A stretch of DNA of 64,000 nucleotides from Pedobacter aquatilis (GCF_030409415.1 NZ_JAUFPW010000028.1:1-64000); one strand, 5' to 3'. Shown: positions 14,646 through 24,537, counted from the first letter of the stretch. Made by a program: numbers and translations. The notes: generated by a model from the letters alone, not told the origin.

Positions 14646-16574
14646 ATGCAAGTAAAAGCTGGCCCCCTATTATCAAAAATTAACTATCCTACTGATTTAA
14701 AACAGTTTAGCGAAGCTGACCTGGAACAAATAAGCCAGGAGCTTCGTCAATACATTATTGATGTTGTAAGTGTTAATGGTGGCCATTTTGGCGCCAGCCT
14801 TGGTGTTGTTGAATTAACTGTAGCATTGCATTACGCTCTAAATACACCTTACGATAAGTTAGTTTGGGATGTTGGCCATCAGGCTTACGGTCACAAAATC
14901 TTAACCGGCAGACGTGATTTGTTCCACACAAACCGTATTTACAAAGGTATTAGTGGTTTCCCTAAAATAAGCGAAAGTGAGTACGATACTTTTGGTGTTG
15001 GTCACTCTTCAACGTCTATTTCAGCCGCTTTGGGTATGGCTGTAGCTTCACAAATTAAAGGAGAAACAGACAGGCAACACGTTGCCGTTATTGGCGATGG
15101 CGCAATGACAGCAGGTTTAGCTTTTGAAGGCTTAAACCATGCAGGCATCGAAAACAGCAATGTTTTGGTTATTTTGAACGATAACTGCATGTCTATCGAC
15201 CCGAATGTTGGAGCATTGAAAGAATACTTAACAAGCATTACAACATCAAAATCTTATAATCGCTTCCGCGATGACATTTCTCAGGTATTAACCGGACTTT
15301 CAAAACTTGGTCCGAATGCACATAAGTATGTTAAAAAGATTGAGAAAAGCATAAAAGGAACCTTACTTAAACAAAGTAACTTATTTGAAGCACTAAACTT
15401 TAGATACTTCGGTCCTGTTGATGGGCATGATGTAAAACGTTTGGCTGCAATTATAAAGGATTTAAAAGATATTCCTGGTCCGAAGTTGTTGCATTGTGTT
15501 ACCGTAAAAGGTAAAGGCTTTGCTTTAGCAGAAAAGGATCAAACCAAATGGCATGCTCCAGGTCTTTTTGATAAGATTACCGGAGAAATAAAAAAGAGTA
15601 TTCCAGATAAGCCACAACCACCAAAATACCAGGATGTTTTTGGACATACGATGGTAGAATTGGCTGAGGCAAACGATAAAATTGTGGGTATTACACCTGC
15701 TATGCCTTCAGGTTCATCATTAAATATTATGATGAAAGCAATGCCAACCAGGGCATTCGACGTTGGTATTGCAGAACAACACGCCGTTACATTTTCAGCT
15801 GGCTTGGCTGCACAAGGACTTGTACCTTTCTGTAATATTTATTCTAGCTTTATGCAAAGAGCTTACGATCAGGTAATACATGATGTCGCCATTCAAAAGC
15901 TTAACGTGGTATTTTGTTTAGACAGAGCTGGTTTAGCTGGCGCTGATGGTGCTACGCATCATGGTGCTTACGATATTTCATTCATGCGTTGTATCCCAAA
16001 TCTTGTGATATCATCACCCATGAATGAAGAAGAATTGCGCAACCTGATGTTTACTGCACAGCAGGATAACATTGGTCCGTTTGTAATTCGTTATCCTCGT
16101 GGCAATGGCGTAATGCCAGATTGGAAAAGACCTTTCAAAGCTTTAGAAATTGGTAAAGGAAGAAAAATTTGTGATGGTGAAGATGTTGCACTTCTGACAA
16201 TCGGCCATGTTGGCAATTTTGCTGTTGAAGCCTGCACTGAATTAAACAGCGAAGGACATTACCCGGCACACTACGATTTAAGGTTTGTTAAACCATTAGA
16301 CAAAGAAATGCTTCATGAGGTTTTTGCTAAATATAAGCATGTGATTACAATAGAAGATGGTTCTTTACAAGGAGGCGTTGGTTCTGCTGTCTTAGAATTT
16401 ATGGCAGATCATAACTACAATGCAAATGTTATTCGTTTAGGTATTCCTGATGAATTTATCGAACACGGAGAACAGCCGGAGCTTTGGGCTGAGTGTGGTT
16501 ATGATAAAGCCTCAATAATTAATGCAGTGAAGAAGGTTAGTGAAAAACGTATAACCGATAGCTTGGCAGGATAA
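14646..16574 (+). CDS. dxs: 1-deoxy-D-xylulose-5-phosphate synthase
   Basis: Dxs condenses pyruvate and glyceraldehyde-3-phosphate in a thiamine-diphosphate-dependent reaction, the first step of the MEP isoprenoid pathway. The MEP pathway makes undecaprenyl phosphate, the carrier used by both polysaccharide systems downstream. The 642-residue protein has GGHFGASLGVVELT and WDVGHQAYGHKILTGRR near the N-terminus. Its ThDP-binding motif runs GDGAMTAG to the NDN some 30 residues later. The central transketolase pyrimidine-binding domain has GIAEQHAVTFSAGLA, and a C-terminal transketolase domain follows. The length is normal. It is bounded by a bidirectional terminator at 16594-16634. Confidence 0.98.
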   Translation: MQVKAGPLLSKINYPTDLKQFSEADLEQISQELRQYIIDVVSVNGGHFGASLGVVELTVALHYALNTPYDKLVWDVGHQAYGHKILTGRRDLFHTNRIYKGISGFPKISESEYDTFGVGHSSTSISAALGMAVASQIKGETDRQHVAVIGDGAMTAGLAFEGLNHAGIENSNVLVILNDNCMSIDPNVGALKEYLTSITTSKSYNRFRDDISQVLTGLSKLGPNAHKYVKKIEKSIKGTLLKQSNLFEALNFRYFGPVDGHDVKRLAAIIKDLKDIPGPKLLHCVTVKGKGFALAEKDQTKWHAPGLFDKITGEIKKSIPDKPQPPKYQDVFGHTMVELAEANDKIVGITPAMPSGSSLNIMMKAMPTRAFDVGIAEQHAVTFSAGLAAQGLVPFCNIYSSFMQRAYDQVIHDVAIQKLNVVFCLDRAGLAGADGATHHGAYDISFMRCIPNLVISSPMNEEELRNLMFTAQQDNIGPFVIRYPRGNGVMPDWKRPFKALEIGKGRKICDGEDVALLTIGHVGNFAVEACTELNSEGHYPAHYDLRFVKPLDKEMLHEVFAKYKHVITIEDGSLQGGVGSAVLEFMADHNYNANVIRLGIPDEFIEHGEQPELWAECGYDKASIINAVKKVSEKRITDSLAG

Positions 16575-16593
16575 TCCCTTTAAACGCTATAAA

Positions 16594-16634
16594 AAGAAAA
16601 CCCCATCAAAAATAAATTGATGGGGTTTTCTTTT
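16594..16634. terminator. Bidirectional terminator between dxs and the RemB/Wzi-like gene
   Basis: AAGAAAACCCCATCA (16594-16608) pairs with TGATGGGGTTTTCTT (16618-16632) as a perfect 15-bp stem. There are A residues on the left side and T residues on the right, so it can end both convergent transcripts. Confidence 0.9.
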
Positions 16635-16654
16635 ACGTGATGTTATTAAGGTTA

Positions 16655-18265
16655 TTAAAAATCAGTATAAAGATTTCTGAATGAACTTCTCAACCCGATT
16701 GTTAGCATTCCAGTATTATTTGAGCCTTGAATATTGCTTTCTTTTCTGTAAATACCACCCAACTCAAAACGTAAATTATATTTTGGGTTGATAACATAAG
16801 CTACTCTACCTTCCGCATAATACAAATCGGTTCTTAAACCTTGTGTTGTAAAGTTACCAGTTTGTCTGATGGCTTCTGAATATGGCAAACTTAAATCCTT
16901 ACCGTAATCTTGTCCGTTAAGCGATAAACCATATTTAGCATACATTAGCTGACCCGTAAAATCTAATCTTTTCCAAGAGTAATTTGCTATCCCGATAACC
17001 TCTCTAAAGTTTGTACCCAAACGATGCGCCAAAGGCTCAGAATAACCTGTATATGCTACAATTTCAGTACGACCCGTGTAAGTGTAAGGTTTAGATGTAT
17101 TATATTCTAACAAATAATTCAAGTTTTCAACTTTAAATAAATCACCACCTCTTATACCTAATTGCCATGAATACTTATTACGAGGACTTCCGTTGCTGGA
17201 GAAGAAATTGCTGGCTTCAAATTCATCTAATGAAAACTGTCCGTAAGCAACTAACTCTTTTGAGAATTTATATTTTCCGGTAAAACCAATCATCGAATTA
17301 TCAGGAGAGCCGCTGGATGCTTCTACAGGGCGTAGGAAAATTATCGGGTTTGCATAACCCCAATCAAAACCTCTCTCATTCCCCAATTCATCTGTTTGCG
17401 CCCAAATAATCGAATCAAAGAAACCAATTGATAGTCTGTTTGTAACGTTCCAATCTAAATAATGAAACACACCGCCTTTTTTACGATTTCCAGCTTCGTA
17501 TGATAACTTAGGAACATTTGGATCTTGTAAAGCTGCCCATATCGCAGTATATTGTACACTCCCTAAATTTCCGGTTAACTTTAAAAAGGGATAAGGTGAA
17601 GAAACATCAGACAAAAGCATTGAGCGATAACCATCACCTACAAAGTTTTTATCATAACCTGCTGTAACATTAATATATTTCGATGGTGTGTAAGAAATTA
17701 ATGCCGTAACATACGACCAATCTAACGACATTTTACCGGCATTTGACCCATAATCTCTGTTGTATGATTGACCAGGAACTACATTGATACCTCTGGCATA
17801 ATCTGTATAATATTTCGCAAAGCGACCTTGGTTTTCAAAACCACTTGTATAAAAAGAGAACTTCTTACCAATTGTACCGCCAATTTGATAACCACGAGTA
17901 TTTAACCAGGTATTTTGTTTTCCAGAGAAGTCTTTTCCAATTTGGAAATCAGGAAGGAAATCTGCGTAAAATGTATACTCATCCCTTTGAATATCGATAA
18001 GGTGTTCATTAAATAACTTTCTGGCAACCCAAGAATGCCTCGTAGAATCAACCCCAACACTTAAAAGTTGTTTACCGTGTTCAACCAACAAACTATCATC
18101 GATAAAAAAAGGTTTTAAGCTTGTATGAAAACGAGTTTCAGGATTGTAAACTTCACGATTTAGCTTTTGATAGAACTGATAAGAATACGGCTGATAAATA
18201 GATTGAGCATTTAATTGGCCAAAAGCAAGGCATATGATTACGAATAGTATTAGTTTTTTCATCAA
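16655..18265 (-). CDS. Outer-membrane beta-barrel protein, RemB/Wzi superfamily
   Basis: This 536-residue protein has a signal peptide (MMKKLILFVIICLAFGQLNAQ). The body is rich in alternating aromatic and polar strands and ends in an aromatic residue (YTDF), which fits an outer-membrane barrel. Segments such as FLPDFQIGKDF, NTRGYQIGGTIGKKFSFYTSG and DWGYANPIIFLRPVE resemble the gliding-motility protein RemB of Bacteroidota. RemB is in turn related to the capsule-assembly protein Wzi. Its position at the edge of a polysaccharide locus, 85 bases after the initiating transferase gene on the same strand, favours a role in surface attachment of the polymer. A motility role cannot be excluded. Confidence 0.7.
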   Translation of the reverse strand: MMKKLILFVIICLAFGQLNAQSIYQPYSYQFYQKLNREVYNPETRFHTSLKPFFIDDSLLVEHGKQLLSVGVDSTRHSWVARKLFNEHLIDIQRDEYTFYADFLPDFQIGKDFSGKQNTWLNTRGYQIGGTIGKKFSFYTSGFENQGRFAKYYTDYARGINVVPGQSYNRDYGSNAGKMSLDWSYVTALISYTPSKYINVTAGYDKNFVGDGYRSMLLSDVSSPYPFLKLTGNLGSVQYTAIWAALQDPNVPKLSYEAGNRKKGGVFHYLDWNVTNRLSIGFFDSIIWAQTDELGNERGFDWGYANPIIFLRPVEASSGSPDNSMIGFTGKYKFSKELVAYGQFSLDEFEASNFFSSNGSPRNKYSWQLGIRGGDLFKVENLNYLLEYNTSKPYTYTGRTEIVAYTGYSEPLAHRLGTNFREVIGIANYSWKRLDFTGQLMYAKYGLSLNGQDYGKDLSLPYSEAIRQTGNFTTQGLRTDLYYAEGRVAYVINPKYNLRFELGGIYRKESNIQGSNNTGMLTIGLRSSFRNLYTDF

Positions 18266-18350
18266 TGTTATTTTAATAAAAATTTACGCAAAGGACGTAA
18301 AATAATTTGTTTTATAGTTTAATTATCCTTTTCTAAAGGGAAAAGAATTG

Positions 18351-19742
18351 CTAATTTGCTTTTTTATGACCTACCAAAACCTGCCAGATAGTTAAAAAGG
18401 TAATTTTTAAATCAAGAAAAAGTGACCAGTTTTCCAGGTACCAAATATCGGCTTTCACTCTTTCTTCCATAGAGCCATCTTCACGGGTTTCGCCACGGAA
18501 ACCATTTACCTGAGCCCAACCCGTAATGCCTGGTAAAAGAAAATGACGAACCATAAACTGATCAATCATTTTAGAATATTCTGCTGTATGCTGAAGCATA
18601 TGCGGCCTTGGACCAACAACAGACATTTCCCCAAACAGAACGTTAAAAAATTGTGGCATTTCATCTATACTATTTCTTCTCATGAAAGCGCCAATTCTTG
18701 TAACTCTCGAATCATGCGCTGTAGCTTGTTTAGTATCTGCTTCTCCATTAACGTACATACTCCTAAATTTCAAACAATAAAAAGATTCATTATCCTTTCC
18801 CGATCTTAGCTGTTTGAAAAACACTGGCCCTTTAGATTCAAGTTTTATAAATATAGCCATGAGCGGTACAAGCCAACTCATTATAAATACAACGACTAAT
18901 AGAGAAAAGACAACATCAAATAGTCTTTTAAGAACCTGATTACTTAAAATTTCTAGCGGTTCGGTACGAGGGCTAAGTACAGGTAAGTGACCATATAATT
19001 GAACCATTACATTTTTCTTGAAATAGTCTTTAACATCAGGCACCAACTTAAAGCGAATCATTGCTTTATCTGCCTGTCGCATTAAAACATCGATTTTAGA
19101 CAATGCCCTATCGGGAAGGGCACAATATATTTCATTTACGTTACTGTCCTTAACGTAATCAATACATTCATCCACTTTCCCAATTACATGGTTTTGTGTA
19201 AGCTTTATTGGGTCATCATCAAAAAAGCCAACTACTTTATAGCCTAAATGTGTGTTTTTTTCCAAATGATTTTTTAAGTCTAAACCAAGCGGACCGGCGC
19301 CGACGATGACTACCTTTTTATAATTGATTAGTTTAGCTCTGCTCGAACGTCTTAAAAGCAAAAATACAATTTTACCAGCGATAAATAGTGGTCCAAAGAG
19401 AATACCTGCGTAAGTAAGTAACTGCTTGGAAACACTAAAATCTCTCAAGAAAACAACAAGGCAAAATATAATGGCACCGAAGAAAAGTAAACTCCATAAG
19501 GCCTGCTTTATGGTTGGAATAGCATCCTTAACAAACATGTCTTGATAAAGACGCGTAATTTGAGTTACATTAAACCAAACGAAGTTAATAAGTAGAATAT
19601 GCAGAAAGTTTATCCCTCTCCCATCCAACATACCAAAAGTACCGTAAGCAAGTACATATCCCAGATATCCTGAAAGGTTTACAAGAAGAAGATCTATAAG
19701 GATACTTATTGTCTTAAAATAAGTACTATTACTTTCAATCAT
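18351..19742 (-). CDS. Undecaprenyl-phosphate hexose-1-phosphate transferase (WcaJ-type)
   Basis: This 463-residue inner-membrane enzyme starts repeat-unit synthesis by moving a sugar-1-phosphate, usually glucose-1-P, onto undecaprenyl phosphate. The N-terminal half has four or five transmembrane helices and a Rossmann-like CoA-binding domain (VVIVGAGPLGLDLKNHL, about 145-160). A further hydrophobic helix is followed by the bacterial sugar transferase domain with KLESKGPVFFKQLRSGKD, CLKFRSM, DEMPQFFNVLFGEMSVVGPRP and PGITGWAQVNGFRGET. This is the WcaJ/CpsE polyprenyl glycosylphosphotransferase architecture. It is divergent from the flippase gene of system 1, with 201 bases between starts, and is the only initiating enzyme in that half. 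Confidence 0.93.
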   Translation of the reverse strand: MIESNSTYFKTISILIDLLLVNLSGYLGYVLAYGTFGMLDGRGINFLHILLINFVWFNVTQITRLYQDMFVKDAIPTIKQALWSLLFFGAIIFCLVVFLRDFSVSKQLLTYAGILFGPLFIAGKIVFLLLRRSSRAKLINYKKVVIVGAGPLGLDLKNHLEKNTHLGYKVVGFFDDDPIKLTQNHVIGKVDECIDYVKDSNVNEIYCALPDRALSKIDVLMRQADKAMIRFKLVPDVKDYFKKNVMVQLYGHLPVLSPRTEPLEILSNQVLKRLFDVVFSLLVVVFIMSWLVPLMAIFIKLESKGPVFFKQLRSGKDNESFYCLKFRSMYVNGEADTKQATAHDSRVTRIGAFMRRNSIDEMPQFFNVLFGEMSVVGPRPHMLQHTAEYSKMIDQFMVRHFLLPGITGWAQVNGFRGETREDGSMEERVKADIWYLENWSLFLDLKITFLTIWQVLVGHKKAN

Positions 19743-19761
19743 TTAGTGGGTAAAATTTCGC

Positions 19762-19769
19762 CAAATATA
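19762..19769 (-). promoter_or_regulatory. -7 element TATATTTG for the WcaJ-type gene
   Basis: It is a perfect TAnnTTTG on the minus strand, 19 bases upstream of the ATG at 19742. The -33 region is not recognisable. Confidence 0.4.
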
Positions 19770-19889
19770 GCTCTGGTTTAAGAAACAGATTATTTGTTTG
19801 TTATAAAATCACTGAAATTGCTTTCGATAATTTAATCGCCTTACCTCAAAAAACAAGCCAAATTATGATGGTTTGGCAAAACCATTATA

Positions 19890-19923
19890 ATTGGGCATAT
19901 TATATTTATTTATTATAAATTTG
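19890..19923 (+). promoter_or_regulatory. Candidate promoter of polysaccharide system 1
   Basis: TAAATTTG (19916-19923) matches the -7 consensus. ATTG (19890-19893) is a weak -33 match with a 22-base spacer. The TTG start of the flippase gene lies 21 bases beyond the -7 element. Confidence 0.4.
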
Positions 19924-19943
19924 CAAAACATCTTCCAAAAGTT

Positions 19944-21206
19944 TTGAAGCAAGTTCTAACAAATTTTATTAGTGGTTTAAAAGAAACAAAAATTGTTTCC
20001 AATTTTTTGAATTTGAGCAGTATTCAAATTTCAAATACGTTACTAATACTGCTAATTTACCCCATAATAACCAGAATTGTAGGCATTGAAAATTTCGGCA
20101 TGGTCATGTTAGCAAATACTTTTTCGGGCCTATCTTCTATAATTATTAATTATGGCACAAATCAATCTGGAGTTAGAGATATCGCTACCTACGCCAAAAA
20201 CAAAACAGAATTAAATAAGGTTTTTAGCAATACGATTTGGGTTAGAATCTTAATTTTCATAACTTATCTGTTTGTCCTTTTTCTACTTCAAAGGGCGCAA
20301 ATAAAGTATTATGCTTTTATCATTCTATCAACACCCATAGTTTTGGCAGAGGTGTTAAACCCATTGTTCTTTTTTTTAGGTGCTGAAAAATTAAAGATTT
20401 ATAATATTGCCAATTTAATCTCTAAAGTGGTTATTATTTTAGCGGTGATTGTATTTATAAAAGGTGCAGAAGACGCTGAATGGGTTAATTTTATTATTGG
20501 CTTAGCGAGTACAGCTACTTATGCCATACTGTTATTTATTTTGATTAAAAATTACCAGCTTAACTTTCAATTACCTGATAAAAAAGGACTTTCAAATATT
20601 GCGAAAGACAATTTTTTCCTAACCATTAACAATATATCTGTTCATTTGCAGCAATCGCTTATGGTTTTTGCCTTGGCAAAATGGGGCACGCCGCTTTGGT
20701 TGGGCGCCTATTCGCTATGTGATAAAGTGATAAGCTCCTCCCGAATTTTAATTATTTCGGTTTCAAACGCGATTTACCCTAAAGCAGCTCAAATTTTTGC
20801 CGAGAGCACCGAAGCCTGGAAAACTTATAAATCCAAAATGAGCAAACTGATAGCCGCAATGTTTTTGCTACTGTCTCTAACGTTATTTATTATGCCAGGC
20901 TTTATTGTTCAGCTATTGTCTGGAGCGCATAACCAGGATGCCATTAATTTTTTAAGGCTTATGGCTTTTGTTCCATTTTTAGCGGCCCTTAATGTGCTTA
21001 ATGTATTGGATCTCTTACTAAAGAATAATACTTTGGCAATATTCAGAATCGCGATTGTTTTGTTTTTTATCTCAGCAATAACAGCTTGGACTTTAGTTAC
21101 GAACGGCCTGCACAATTGGTTTGGCCTGTACACCGTTTTAATAGATGGCTGTGCACTAATCATGTACGAGTACGCTATCAAAAAATCTAATACATTCAAT
21201 GCCTAA
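19944..21206 (+). CDS. wzx: Wzx-type lipid-linked oligosaccharide flippase (system 1)
   Basis: This inner-membrane protein of 420 residues has about 12-14 hydrophobic helices and no soluble domain. The pattern NLSSIQISNTLLILLIYPIITRIVGIENFGMVM near the start is typical of the MATE-like polysaccharide flippase (PST) family. It should move undecaprenyl-linked repeat units to the periplasmic face. The start is a TTG; no ATG lies in frame until about residue 53, inside the first helices, and a -7 element sits just upstream. The gene overlaps the next by 8 bases, so translation is probably coupled. System 2 has its own distinct flippase. Confidence 0.9.
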   Translation: MKQVLTNFISGLKETKIVSNFLNLSSIQISNTLLILLIYPIITRIVGIENFGMVMLANTFSGLSSIIINYGTNQSGVRDIATYAKNKTELNKVFSNTIWVRILIFITYLFVLFLLQRAQIKYYAFIILSTPIVLAEVLNPLFFFLGAEKLKIYNIANLISKVVIILAVIVFIKGAEDAEWVNFIIGLASTATYAILLFILIKNYQLNFQLPDKKGLSNIAKDNFFLTINNISVHLQQSLMVFALAKWGTPLWLGAYSLCDKVISSSRILIISVSNAIYPKAAQIFAESTEAWKTYKSKMSKLIAAMFLLLSLTLFIMPGFIVQLLSGAHNQDAINFLRLMAFVPFLAALNVLNVLDLLLKNNTLAIFRIAIVLFFISAITAWTLVTNGLHNWFGLYTVLIDGCALIMYEYAIKKSNTFNA

Positions 21207-22119
21207 ATCAGTTGCTATACTATTATTAAACTGGAATACTCCTGAGCATACCATAAACTGTATTTTATCGGTTAACAAATCCTGCAAGGCAGATGATTTT
21301 GATATAATCGTTGCCGATAACGGTTCTACAGATGACTCATTATCAATTTTAACAAATAAGTTTCCGCAGCTTACCATTATAAACAATAAAGCAAATTTAG
21401 GTTTTGCAGAAGGCAATAATAAGTTGCTCGAGTACAGCATACAAAATGTTTACACTTATTCGCTGGTTTTAAACAATGATACCGAAGTGGATGAAGATTT
21501 TTTAAGTCCTTTAATTAATCATTTAGAAAAAAATACAAAAACGGTTGCGGTACAACCAGCAATATATTACTTATACAAAAAAGATGAATTGTGGAATGGT
21601 GGTTCATTTTTTAACCAATATCTAGGCTTCACCTATTCAAAAAATCAAAAGGAAAGGCAAAACCTAAAAAACCCTGAACAAGTGGAATGGCTAACCGGTT
21701 GCTGTTTTTTAGTAAGAAATTCTGCCTTAAAACAATGTGGTTTATTTAACAGTAAGTTTTTTCTTTATTATGAAGATGTTGATTTATCATTCAGGTTAAG
21801 AGAAAACGGAGGAATTTTAGATTATTTACCCACAACTAAAATTTACCACGAGGCCGGTGTGTCTGGCAAGCGAAAAGCAAAAAATAGTGAAGGCACATTA
21901 AGTCCTATCATTCATTTTTACACTTCTAGAAATAAAATCTGGTTTTTACGCCGTTACGCTAATCCATTTTTTCTTCCTTCTATAATTGTTCAAATTGCAT
22001 TTTATAATGCGGCTCTTTTAACCTATTTTATCATTCGAGGAAGAAAACAAAAAGCAAAATTCTTAATTAAGGGCTTTAAAGAAGGTTTTTCTACACCTCT
22101 AAAAGAAATATGGTTATGA
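21199..22119 (+). CDS. Family 2 glycosyltransferase (rhamnosyltransferase-like)
   Basis: This 306-residue GT-A enzyme probably adds a sugar to the lipid-linked repeat unit on the cytoplasmic face. It starts SVAILLLNWNTPEHTINC and has the nucleotide-binding VADNGSTDDS. The metal-binding D-x-D-like region is SLVLNNDTEVDEDFLSP, and the acceptor-side motif FFLYYEDVDLSFRLRENGG is also present. A hydrophobic segment near the C-terminus (about 265-290) may associate with the membrane. The family includes many rhamnosyltransferases, and dTDP-rhamnose is made by the rml genes at 60-64 kb, but the donor is not proven. Overlaps of 8 and 10 bases tie it to both neighbours. Confidence 0.9.
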   Translation: MPKSVAILLLNWNTPEHTINCILSVNKSCKADDFDIIVADNGSTDDSLSILTNKFPQLTIINNKANLGFAEGNNKLLEYSIQNVYTYSLVLNNDTEVDEDFLSPLINHLEKNTKTVAVQPAIYYLYKKDELWNGGSFFNQYLGFTYSKNQKERQNLKNPEQVEWLTGCCFLVRNSALKQCGLFNSKFFLYYEDVDLSFRLRENGGILDYLPTTKIYHEAGVSGKRKAKNSEGTLSPIIHFYTSRNKIWFLRRYANPFFLPSIIVQIAFYNAALLTYFIIRGRKQKAKFLIKGFKEGFSTPLKEIWL

Positions 22120-23513
22120 TAGCAATATTTCCTATAGTTTATATTTTGGCATTTATTTTAGCCATAAGTGATACGGTTAGGGGTAAAAAAGATGGATTTA
22201 TCTTATTTCTAATATTTGGCCTTTCCATTTATACAACGGTTCTTTCTGTTACATTCTCCTTAGGCTTCAAAAGTCTTATACCAATATTACAATCGCTTAA
22301 AGAAGTTTTTGTAATCCTAGTACTGGGCATAAGCATCTGGAATTTAAAAACTAAGATTAAATTTCATTATATCGATTACCTAATAATCACTTTTTTTACG
22401 TACACACTTTTATATGCACTTTTACCTATTGGCGAACAAGGATTTGGAGCTAAAATAATGGCCTTTAAAACTTTGTCTTTCTTTGTAATAGTGTATTTCT
22501 GTGGCAGATTATACAAACCTGGAGAAATTTATCTAAGTAAATATTTTCATTACATACTTCTGCTTTCAATTGCGGCCGCAGCTGTTTTGCTTACTGAGGT
22601 TATTACAGACCAACATTTGCAAACCCGAACAGGCTATGCAGACTACAATTTCTACTTATTTAATTTTGAGCCAAGTGGTAATTATGGCTTAACCTGGACA
22701 TTCGAATCTGAAGGGGGCTACAAACGATTTGCAAGTTTTTTTGCTAACCCGTTAGAATTTGCCTCAGCAACTGTTATTGCATTGGCTGTATTAGCAGCAT
22801 TATACACTACAGATGAGTACAAATTAAAACTCGATAATTTTGGATACATATCATTGGCAGCAACATTATGCTGTATTGTTTTCGCATTCTCCCGTTCTGC
22901 ATTTATAAGCTATTTCATTTTGCTCTATGTGTATTCTGTTTTTACAAAAAAGAAATACATTTATCACACCGTTCATATTGGAGCAGTATTAGCCATAATT
23001 TATGTTATTTATTTGTTCGCAAAAGAACAAGACCAAAATGATGGTTTGCAAATGGTAATCTTGAATACCATCAATTTTAGTAATCCATCTAGTGTTGGTC
23101 ACGTAGTTGAATGGATTGAAGGTGCTTTAGCAATTGCCTCAAGCCCATTAGGTTTGGGTTTAGGTTCTTCGGGTAGAATTGGTGGTTCGCTTGGCGAAAA
23201 TGTAGGTGGGGAAAATCAATATATTATTATTGGAGTTCAGGCCGGAATAATTGCTTTAATCCTTTACCTTACCATTTATGTATGCCTGATTAAAGAAAGC
23301 ATAAAATGGTATTACCGGCTAGAAGGCAAAGAAAAAATGATTTGTTTAGCAATACTCCTAATTAAAATTGGATTCATTATTCCATCCTTAACTTCAGAGA
23401 TAGAAACATCTTCTTACACCTCGTATTTAATGTGGTTCTTCTCAGGATTATTTGTTAGCATAATTTCAACTAAAGTGGCTCTTCAAAATCCACAACGGGA
23501 ACTGCTTGATTAA
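22110..23513 (+). CDS. wzy: Wzy-type polysaccharide polymerase (O-antigen ligase/polymerase family)
   Basis: This 467-residue inner-membrane protein has roughly 11-12 predicted helices. A larger periplasmic loop (about 165-205, with PSGNYGLTWTFESEGGYKRF) precedes the conserved segment FANPLEFASATVIALAVLAAL and a second one, FAFSRSAFISYFILLY. The R-S-A-F pattern and topology match the Wzy_C family. It should join repeat units in the periplasm. The ligase WaaL has the same fold, but the position inside a flippase-glycosyltransferase operon favours polymerase. The start overlaps the GT2 gene by 10 bases. A second ATG two codons on is an alternative start. Confidence 0.85.
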   Translation: MVMIAIFPIVYILAFILAISDTVRGKKDGFILFLIFGLSIYTTVLSVTFSLGFKSLIPILQSLKEVFVILVLGISIWNLKTKIKFHYIDYLIITFFTYTLLYALLPIGEQGFGAKIMAFKTLSFFVIVYFCGRLYKPGEIYLSKYFHYILLLSIAAAAVLLTEVITDQHLQTRTGYADYNFYLFNFEPSGNYGLTWTFESEGGYKRFASFFANPLEFASATVIALAVLAALYTTDEYKLKLDNFGYISLAATLCCIVFAFSRSAFISYFILLYVYSVFTKKKYIYHTVHIGAVLAIIYVIYLFAKEQDQNDGLQMVILNTINFSNPSSVGHVVEWIEGALAIASSPLGLGLGSSGRIGGSLGENVGGENQYIIIGVQAGIIALILYLTIYVCLIKESIKWYYRLEGKEKMICLAILLIKIGFIIPSLTSEIETSSYTSYLMWFFSGLFVSIISTKVALQNPQRELLD

Positions 23514-23587
23514 AGAAAAAGGCTCAGTATTAATATTATTCTTTAAGTTTGCCGTTTAAATCCAACAAAGAGCTTGCTATCAAAACT

Positions 23588-24526
23588 ATGATTAACATTA
23601 CCTGCCCACTTTGCTTAAACGATAAAACACAATTAAGCCCTGTGAGATTCGAAATTAAAGCAGCTGATGGACGATATTTTATTAAAACTTGCCAAAACTG
23701 TGGCCATAATTTCTCTTGGTTCAACCACGAGGTTGATATACAAAGTTATTATGATGATAAAGATTATACAGTGCAAGATACGCGTAGAAGCATTTTTTAT
23801 AAAATACAGCAAGTAGAATATAAGGCAGTTTTAAAAAAAATACTTTCATTCAAAAATATACCTGCAACGATTTTAGATTTTGGGTCGGGTAAAGGTCTTT
23901 TTTTACAATTTGCTAAAGAACAGGGTTTCAATGTAAAGGGTATTGAAAGTTCTGTACCAAGAGCAGAGTACGCAAGAAAATACTTCGATGTAGATATTAA
24001 TACAGATTATTATAAGTCAGGCTCTGTTTTTAATAAAAAGTTCGATGTGCTTACATTGTTTCATGTATTGGAACATATCCATCTTTCTGACAGCTTACTT
24101 CAAAATTTGATTCAAGGTAATTTAAAAGATGATGGTCTTTTAGTTATTGAAGTTCCAAACTTTAGCAGCTGGCAATCTAAATGGGCAGGCAACAAATGGC
24201 TTCATTTGGATGTACCGCGACATATAAGCCATTTTACGCCAAAAATCTTAAAAAAATTGATTGAGGATAATGACTTTCAAGTAAAGTCATCAGCTTACTT
24301 TTCGCTACATTTAGGTATTATTGGCATGGTTCAAACTATGTTTAGTTGGTTCGGGTATAAAGGTTTTCTAATTGCAGATTTAAAAAGAAAAAAAACACTA
24401 CCCTTGATGTTGGGCTTAATGTTTGTCCTTCCTTTTGCAATTTTATTGGAGCTCACATCTGCCATGTTTGAAAGTGGTGGTATTATTCGTTTTTATGCTG
24501 TAAAACGAAATCATCTACATAAATAA
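23588..24526 (+). CDS. Class I SAM-dependent methyltransferase with N-terminal zinc ribbon
   Basis: The protein has 312 residues from the ATG at 23588. An upstream TTG at 23549 opens the frame but adds residues unlike the family. The N-terminus has two Cys pairs, CPLC and CQNC, spaced like a zinc ribbon. Methyltransferase motif I is ILDFGSGKGLFLQFAKEQGF, followed by TLFHVLEHI and GLLVIEVPNF. The C-terminal part contains a hydrophobic stretch (MLGLMFVLPFAILLELT) that could touch the membrane. Within a glycosyltransferase operon it may methylate a sugar of the repeat unit or cap the chain, but the substrate is not known. It follows the polymerase gene by 74 bases and precedes the next gene by 11. 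Confidence 0.85.
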   Translation: MINITCPLCLNDKTQLSPVRFEIKAADGRYFIKTCQNCGHNFSWFNHEVDIQSYYDDKDYTVQDTRRSIFYKIQQVEYKAVLKKILSFKNIPATILDFGSGKGLFLQFAKEQGFNVKGIESSVPRAEYARKYFDVDINTDYYKSGSVFNKKFDVLTLFHVLEHIHLSDSLLQNLIQGNLKDDGLLVIEVPNFSSWQSKWAGNKWLHLDVPRHISHFTPKILKKLIEDNDFQVKSSAYFSLHLGIIGMVQTMFSWFGYKGFLIADLKRKKTLPLMLGLMFVLPFAILLELTSAMFESGGIIRFYAVKRNHLHK

Positions 24527-24537
24527 CATACTTACAG

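Noticed and set aside
19944..19990. Searching for an ATG start for the system 1 flippase
   Set aside because: The first in-frame ATG would delete the first membrane helix. The TTG with a -7 element upstream is the better start.
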